Virus record (IMG/VR): IMGVR_UViG_3300028197_000157
Location: 1-24,462 of that record
Strand: one strand, 5' to 3'
Source: a virus
DNA: 24,462 nucleotides
Each line of letters begins with the position of its first letter. The stretch's first letter is position 1. A program made the translations under genes and the position numbers. Of this stretch, positions 21,493 through 24,462 are shown one piece after another. The notes beneath the pieces were generated by a model. It ran no database searches, was not told the origin of the DNA, and worked only from the letters and a program-made list of their open reading frames with translations.

Positions 21493-21816
21493 ATGGCAGA
21501 TCCGAATTCTTTAGGTCATTTTTTTGAGAACTTTACTGTATCTATGGTCAGTGTTGTTGTAGCACTCATAGGTTTTTGGACTACGTTTGTAAAAAATTTA
21601 GTTAATCGCAAAGAAGTACAAGAAATGATTCAAAATCAAAGTCAATATGGCAGAGATAGAGAATTTATAATGGATAGATTAAAAGACCATAAAGAAGACA
21701 GTGCTACTTTATTTAGAGCACTTAGCAAAAACACAGAAGTAATGAGTGAACTTAAAGTACAGATAGCCTTACTTAGTAAAACTTTAGAAGCTTTAGAACA
21801 TAGAATAGAAAGGTAG
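21493..21816 (+). CDS. Small membrane protein with coiled-coil tail
   Basis: A 107-residue protein: an N-terminal membrane helix at about residues 15-33 (TVSMVSVVVALIGFWTTFV) and a long charged helix from residue 37 to the end, with heptad-like leucines in the last 30 residues. This layout is similar to XhlA-type hemolysin/holin-associated proteins, but in reverse order of TM and coil, so it is only a weak match. GGAG lies correctly before the ATG. It opens the membrane-protein cluster that ends with a papain-like peptidase. Confidence 0.7.
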   Translation: MADPNSLGHFFENFTVSMVSVVVALIGFWTTFVKNLVNRKEVQEMIQNQSQYGRDREFIMDRLKDHKEDSATLFRALSKNTEVMSELKVQIALLSKTLEALEHRIER

Positions 21817-21821
21817 TCACA

Positions 21822-22025
21822 ATGGCTAACGATATAGAGAGAATAGACACCGGTGCTGTTATAAAAAACGGAACTGTAGTTTTAGGTGGTTTGCCAACAG
21901 GTCCACAGGCAAATATGAAAAACGGTGATAATGTCACTAACAAACCAGTAATTGCTGACATAGAAGATAAGTATGACACTAAATTTGATGATCCTAGATA
22001 CTATACAGGTGACGCTACTTCATAA
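21822..22025 (+). CDS. Small unknown acidic protein
   Basis: A 67-residue hydrophilic protein with no membrane segment; GAVIKNGTVVLGGLPTGPQ suggests a short beta hairpin, and the C-terminal DDPRYYTGDATS is polar. The gene fits tightly between its neighbours (5 and 12 bases), which supports it being real. Function unknown. Confidence 0.6.
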   Translation: MANDIERIDTGAVIKNGTVVLGGLPTGPQANMKNGDNVTNKPVIADIEDKYDTKFDDPRYYTGDATS

Positions 22026-22037
22026 GGTTTATAAGAC

Positions 22038-22496
22038 ATGAAAATTAAAGGATATCAAACTAGTGAGTTTTGGTTTACATTAGTAAGCTTTATTATTAGT
22101 GGATTATTTTTAGGTGGTGTTATTTTAGAAGCAGATACTAAAGATGATTTAATAAGTGTGTCAACTCATGTGGTTGAGAGTATAATTCTAATAGGAGGAC
22201 AATTTGCTCTCTTCGGTAGGCATATGTCTAGAAGAAGAAGAGAACAACAAGAAGATCAAAGGGTCAGTAAAGAATTAGAAGATTATGTTGGGGTTGACAG
22301 GATTTATAATAAAATTAGTATAAATACAGCTAATATTGGAGAACTTATTCAACTGCCACACGTAGGTCCTGTAACAGCACAAAGGATAGTAGACTATAGG
22401 AAAGCAAATCTTTTTGAAGATCTAGGTCAATTAAAAAGTATAAGCGGTGTTGGCGAATCAAGTTATCAAGATATTGAACCATACATTGAACTATGA
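22038..22496 (+). CDS. Membrane protein with ComEA-type helix-hairpin-helix domain
   Basis: A 152-residue protein with two transmembrane helices (about residues 11-29 and 44-62) joined by a short acidic loop. A basic stretch SRRRREQQE follows, and then a ComEA-like helix-hairpin-helix pair at residues 93-152: ISINTANIGELIQLPHVGPVTAQRIVDYR and DLGQLKSISGVGES, given here in two pieces. The positive stop-transfer suggests the DNA-binding end faces the cytoplasm. ComEA binds incoming DNA on the outer side of the membrane; here the placement would be inside, perhaps holding phage DNA at the membrane. The RBS is AAGG at moderate spacing. Confidence 0.8.
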   Translation: MKIKGYQTSEFWFTLVSFIISGLFLGGVILEADTKDDLISVSTHVVESIILIGGQFALFGRHMSRRRREQQEDQRVSKELEDYVGVDRIYNKISINTANIGELIQLPHVGPVTAQRIVDYRKANLFEDLGQLKSISGVGESSYQDIEPYIEL

Positions 22497-22505
22497 GGTA
22501 TAATT

Positions 22506-22964
22506 ATGAGCGATGAAACTACTAAAGAATTAATTCGTAAAGAAGTAGAAAATTTAATTGTAGAAACTAAAAAAGCAGTTTCTGATGTTAAAAAATTTGC
22601 TGTCAGTGAAGTCTGGAAGATTTTACAATTATTGACTGCTGTTGTCATTCAGTTGATTGAGAATTTTGCTACAGAACTTAGTGGTCCAGATAAGAAAAAG
22701 CTAGCATTAGAATTAATTGGTGGATTTTATGATAAGGTTTTTGTACATGTAGATCTACCCTGGGTTCCATCTGTATTAGAACCTATTATCCATAGTCATG
22801 TTAAAAGCTTTTTAATGTTACTTGTAGGTTCGGGAATTGACGCAATGGTTGCTACATTTAGACAAGTGGGTGTTTTTAAGCCTAAAGAACCTGTTAGTGT
22901 GCAGCAAAGTAGTAGTGTAGTACAAGACTTTATTAATAATCTTAAATCAATCACGGGGAAATAA
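22506..22964 (+). CDS. Unknown phage protein, possibly membrane-associated
   Basis: A 152-residue protein: a charged helical N-terminus (residues 1-35), a moderately hydrophobic helix ILQLLTAVVIQLI, YDKVFVHVDLPWVP, then SFLMLLVGSGIDAMVATF (about 95-113). DLPWVPxxLEPxI resembles a pattern in hypothetical proteins of other phages, as I recall. Neither hydrophobic stretch is a clear membrane span. GAGG precedes the ATG. It lies in the run of small proteins that may belong to lysis or membrane function. Confidence 0.65.
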   Translation: MSDETTKELIRKEVENLIVETKKAVSDVKKFAVSEVWKILQLLTAVVIQLIENFATELSGPDKKKLALELIGGFYDKVFVHVDLPWVPSVLEPIIHSHVKSFLMLLVGSGIDAMVATFRQVGVFKPKEPVSVQQSSSVVQDFINNLKSITGK

Positions 22965-22967
22965 ATA

Positions 22968-23351
22968 ATGAATTTAACGCAAAGTTTTGAGGAGTTTAGT
23001 ACTGGTTTAGTGCCAATGGATTTGGCTTTATATGCTGGTATCGGTATAATTATATGGGTGTTGTTTAAGGATAAGCTTAGTCCAGTACAAAAAATTATCA
23101 AAGATGTAATCGACAAAGTTAAAAAGAACGCACCATCCGTAGTACCAGAACTACCAAACTTTGTTAAGGAAAATGTAAAGTCTGAAGATGACAGTAAGCT
23201 ATTTTTTGATCTTGTCGTTTCTTGGAAACAGACTAGAGACTTAGCTGAAAAAAGCGGATGTTCAAAAGCTATAGAAGTAGCTGATCAAATGTTTCCATAT
23301 TTAAGTCCTATGGTTTGTAAACCAGAAGAGGAGTCTGAAGATGCAGAATAA
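22968..23351 (+). CDS. Small single-pass membrane protein
   Basis: A 127-residue protein with one membrane segment at about residues 15-33 (VPMDLALYAGIGIIIWVLF) followed by a basic stop-transfer (KDKLSPVQK) and a mostly helical soluble tail ending in an acidic EEESEDAE. A helical tail of this kind is shared by the next protein, so the two may interact, which is a guess. The stop overlaps the next ATG by 11 bases, indicating coupling. Confidence 0.7.
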   Translation: MNLTQSFEEFSTGLVPMDLALYAGIGIIIWVLFKDKLSPVQKIIKDVIDKVKKNAPSVVPELPNFVKENVKSEDDSKLFFDLVVSWKQTRDLAEKSGCSKAIEVADQMFPYLSPMVCKPEEESEDAE

Positions 23352-23844
23352 GCTTTTATTATCTGTAGGTGCTGTTTTAGTTGTTGTTGGTATTTTTAAG
23401 CCCGACCTAGGTAGTATCAGACTACCTGTTAATAATGAACCTGTTTGTAGTGTTGAAAATTATGTTACAGACGCTCCAGCAGATACAGAACTATTAGACA
23501 AGGCTAGAGCTGTTACAGAGATTGTTAAGACATCAGATGATTCTACCCGTAAGAGTGACTGCTTAAAATTATCTGCTCTCTATGCAGACATGGCAACACT
23601 TATAGAATTAGATGACGATAAAATTATTGTTGATACGTCTTCTATTAAAGAAGCCAACAGTATAGCAGGTAAAATGTTAAAACTAAATATTAAAGATAAG
23701 TATCCTAATTTAGCAGAAGCAGCTCAAGATTTAGTAACTACTGGTATTGGAGATGATGACATTTTACTTACTAAAGAGTTAAGAGAAAAATCAGCAGAAT
23801 CTTTTAGAGCTTTATCATGGGCTTTCTATCAAGGAAGTAAATAA
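23341..23844 (+). CDS. Small exported or membrane-anchored protein
   Basis: A 167-residue protein with an N-terminal hydrophobic segment (residues 4-20, KLLLSVGAVLVVVGIFKP) lacking a clear cleavage site, and then a soluble, helix-rich region with DKARAVTEIVKTSDD and a final LSWAFYQGSK. The hydrophobic stretch probably anchors it in the inner membrane with the rest outside the cytoplasm. GAGGAG well placed supports the ATG inside the preceding gene. Function unknown; position next to the peptidase gene is consistent with envelope function. Confidence 0.65.
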   Translation: MQNKLLLSVGAVLVVVGIFKPDLGSIRLPVNNEPVCSVENYVTDAPADTELLDKARAVTEIVKTSDDSTRKSDCLKLSALYADMATLIELDDDKIIVDTSSIKEANSIAGKMLKLNIKDKYPNLAEAAQDLVTTGIGDDDILLTKELREKSAESFRALSWAFYQGSK

Positions 23845-24462
23845 TGCCAAGACTAACACCAGCTCAATTATATAATGAATACAGAAAAGGTTTTAGCGGA
23901 TGTCTTTGGGAACAACATGTATATGACGAATTGATGGAAACATCTAAATATGCATATTTTAAAGACGGTGCTAAGAAGATTAAGAATAGTGGCAAAGGTC
24001 AACTATCAACTCCGTTTATGTCTGTACTAAAGTTTGATAAGAATGCATATATTGAACGGCAAACTACAGGGGATTGTGTCAGTCATGCTACCCGAAATGG
24101 GTGTGACCTGACAAGAGCAGTAGAAATTGATGTTAATGGAGATAAAGAAAGCTGGATAGCAAGAGGTGCGACAGAAGCAATTTATGGCGCTAGAGGTCAT
24201 GGTGGACAAGGTATGAGTTGCAGTCGAGCAGCTAAATTTGTTAGCCAGGTTGGTGGTGTTCTCGTTAGAAAGAACTATCCCGGCGTTGGAGACTTTAGTA
24301 AATATAATGGAAGTATGGGTGCTAGGTGGGGAAGCAGAGGATTACCAGATAAAGTAATAGATAAAGCCGATGAACATCAAATAAAAACAGTTTCTTTAAT
24401 TAAAACAGTAGAAGAGGCTAGAGACGCACTTGCTAATGGGTACGGTTTAAGTGTCTGTAGTA
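23844..24462 (+). CDS. Papain-like (C1-type) peptidase domain protein, 3' end cut
   Basis: ATG at 23844 opens a frame still open at the window end (206 residues visible). RQTTGDCVSHATRNGCDL places a Cys (residue 78) like the papain QxGSCWAF nucleophile; AIYGARGHGGQGMSCSRAAKFVSQVGGVL and the following NYPG are like the segment after the active site in phage C1-type proteins (given here by pieces). The His and Asn of the triad would lie beyond the window. Phage proteins of this kind are variously called structural or lysin proteins; a peptidase on virion or cell wall is possible. It follows the small membrane proteins with 1-base overlap. Confidence 0.7.
   Translation, partial: MPRLTPAQLYNEYRKGFSGCLWEQHVYDELMETSKYAYFKDGAKKIKNSGKGQLSTPFMSVLKFDKNAYIERQTTGDCVSHATRNGCDLTRAVEIDVNGDKESWIARGATEAIYGARGHGGQGMSCSRAAKFVSQVGGVLVRKNYPGVGDFSKYNGSMGARWGSRGLPDKVIDKADEHQIKTVSLIKTVEEARDALANGYGLSVCS

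Noticed and set aside
21493-21816. Calling the membrane protein a holin or XhlA
   Set aside because: The membrane segment is at the N-terminus with a coiled-coil tail, while XhlA-type proteins have the coil first. No clear lysis enzyme is confirmed beside it.
22796-23116. Minus-strand 106-codon ORF across 22796-23116
   Set aside because: It is a shadow of two real plus-strand genes, with antisense-like composition.
1-24462. tRNA genes, CRISPR arrays, IS ends or long repeats
   Set aside because: No T-loop-like GTTCRAAT in a cloverleaf context, no spaced direct repeats and no transposase gene were seen by eye. A tRNAscan or repeat search was not possible.

Overview
The window is a gene-dense, AT-rich stretch of a double-stranded DNA tailed phage. 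It most resembles the T4-like superfamily, probably a marine or aquatic phage of a Gram-negative host. The evidence is an rIIB homologue with a likely rIIA next to it, a small gp55-like sigma factor, a perfect TATAAATA late-promoter-like box, many stop/start overlaps between genes, small conserved phage proteins and Sec signal peptides suited to a periplasm. I saw no tRNA, rRNA, CRISPR array, IS element or host housekeeping operon. Both ends cut a gene.

Layout. (1) 1-4362, plus strand: rIIA-like (5' cut), rIIB, two unknown acidic proteins, a zinc-ribbon protein whose C-terminus looks like RuvA domain III, and a RuvB-type AAA+ motor. (2) 4346-5363, minus strand: a two-gene cassette (cupin, then a GT29-like glycosyltransferase), the only genes on that strand. 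(3) 5442-7124: exported thioredoxin, small membrane protein and actin/Hsp70-fold ATPase, packed 1-2 bases apart. (4) 7174-11658: glycosyltransferases alternating with an HNH nuclease, a secreted trypsin-like protease and a subtilisin-like protease. (5) 11731-15170: behind a near-consensus sigma-70 promoter lie small basic and Cys-rich proteins, a macrodomain, a nucleoside deoxyribosyltransferase-like protein, a SET-domain protein and GMP reductase. (6) 15167-20775: GT4 glycosyltransferase, phage structural-type proteins, soluble PAP2 phosphatase, sigma factor, ClpP-like protease and a DeoC-like protein lacking the catalytic lysines. (7) 20783-21468: one Ala/Ser/Thr-rich protein with its own promoter-like box and a strong terminator, probably an abundant virion protein. 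(8) 21493-24462: five small proteins, four with a membrane segment, one of which carries a ComEA-type helix-hairpin-helix domain, then a papain-like peptidase cut by the window end.

How they may work together. rII and RuvB genes serve replication, recombination and exclusion. The sigma factor would drive late promoters. The five glycosyltransferases and cupin suggest glycan modification of virion, DNA or host surface. The macrodomain, deoxyribosyltransferase, GMP reductase, DeoC-like and phosphatase genes point to control of nucleotide or ADP-ribose pools. The most unusual items are the zinc-ribbon/RuvA-III-like plus RuvB pair, the thioredoxin/membrane/actin-like operon, and a glycosyltransferase gene with an in-frame stop followed by an open continuation that ends exactly on the next start codon. 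All functions are inferred from motifs read by eye; no database search was run.
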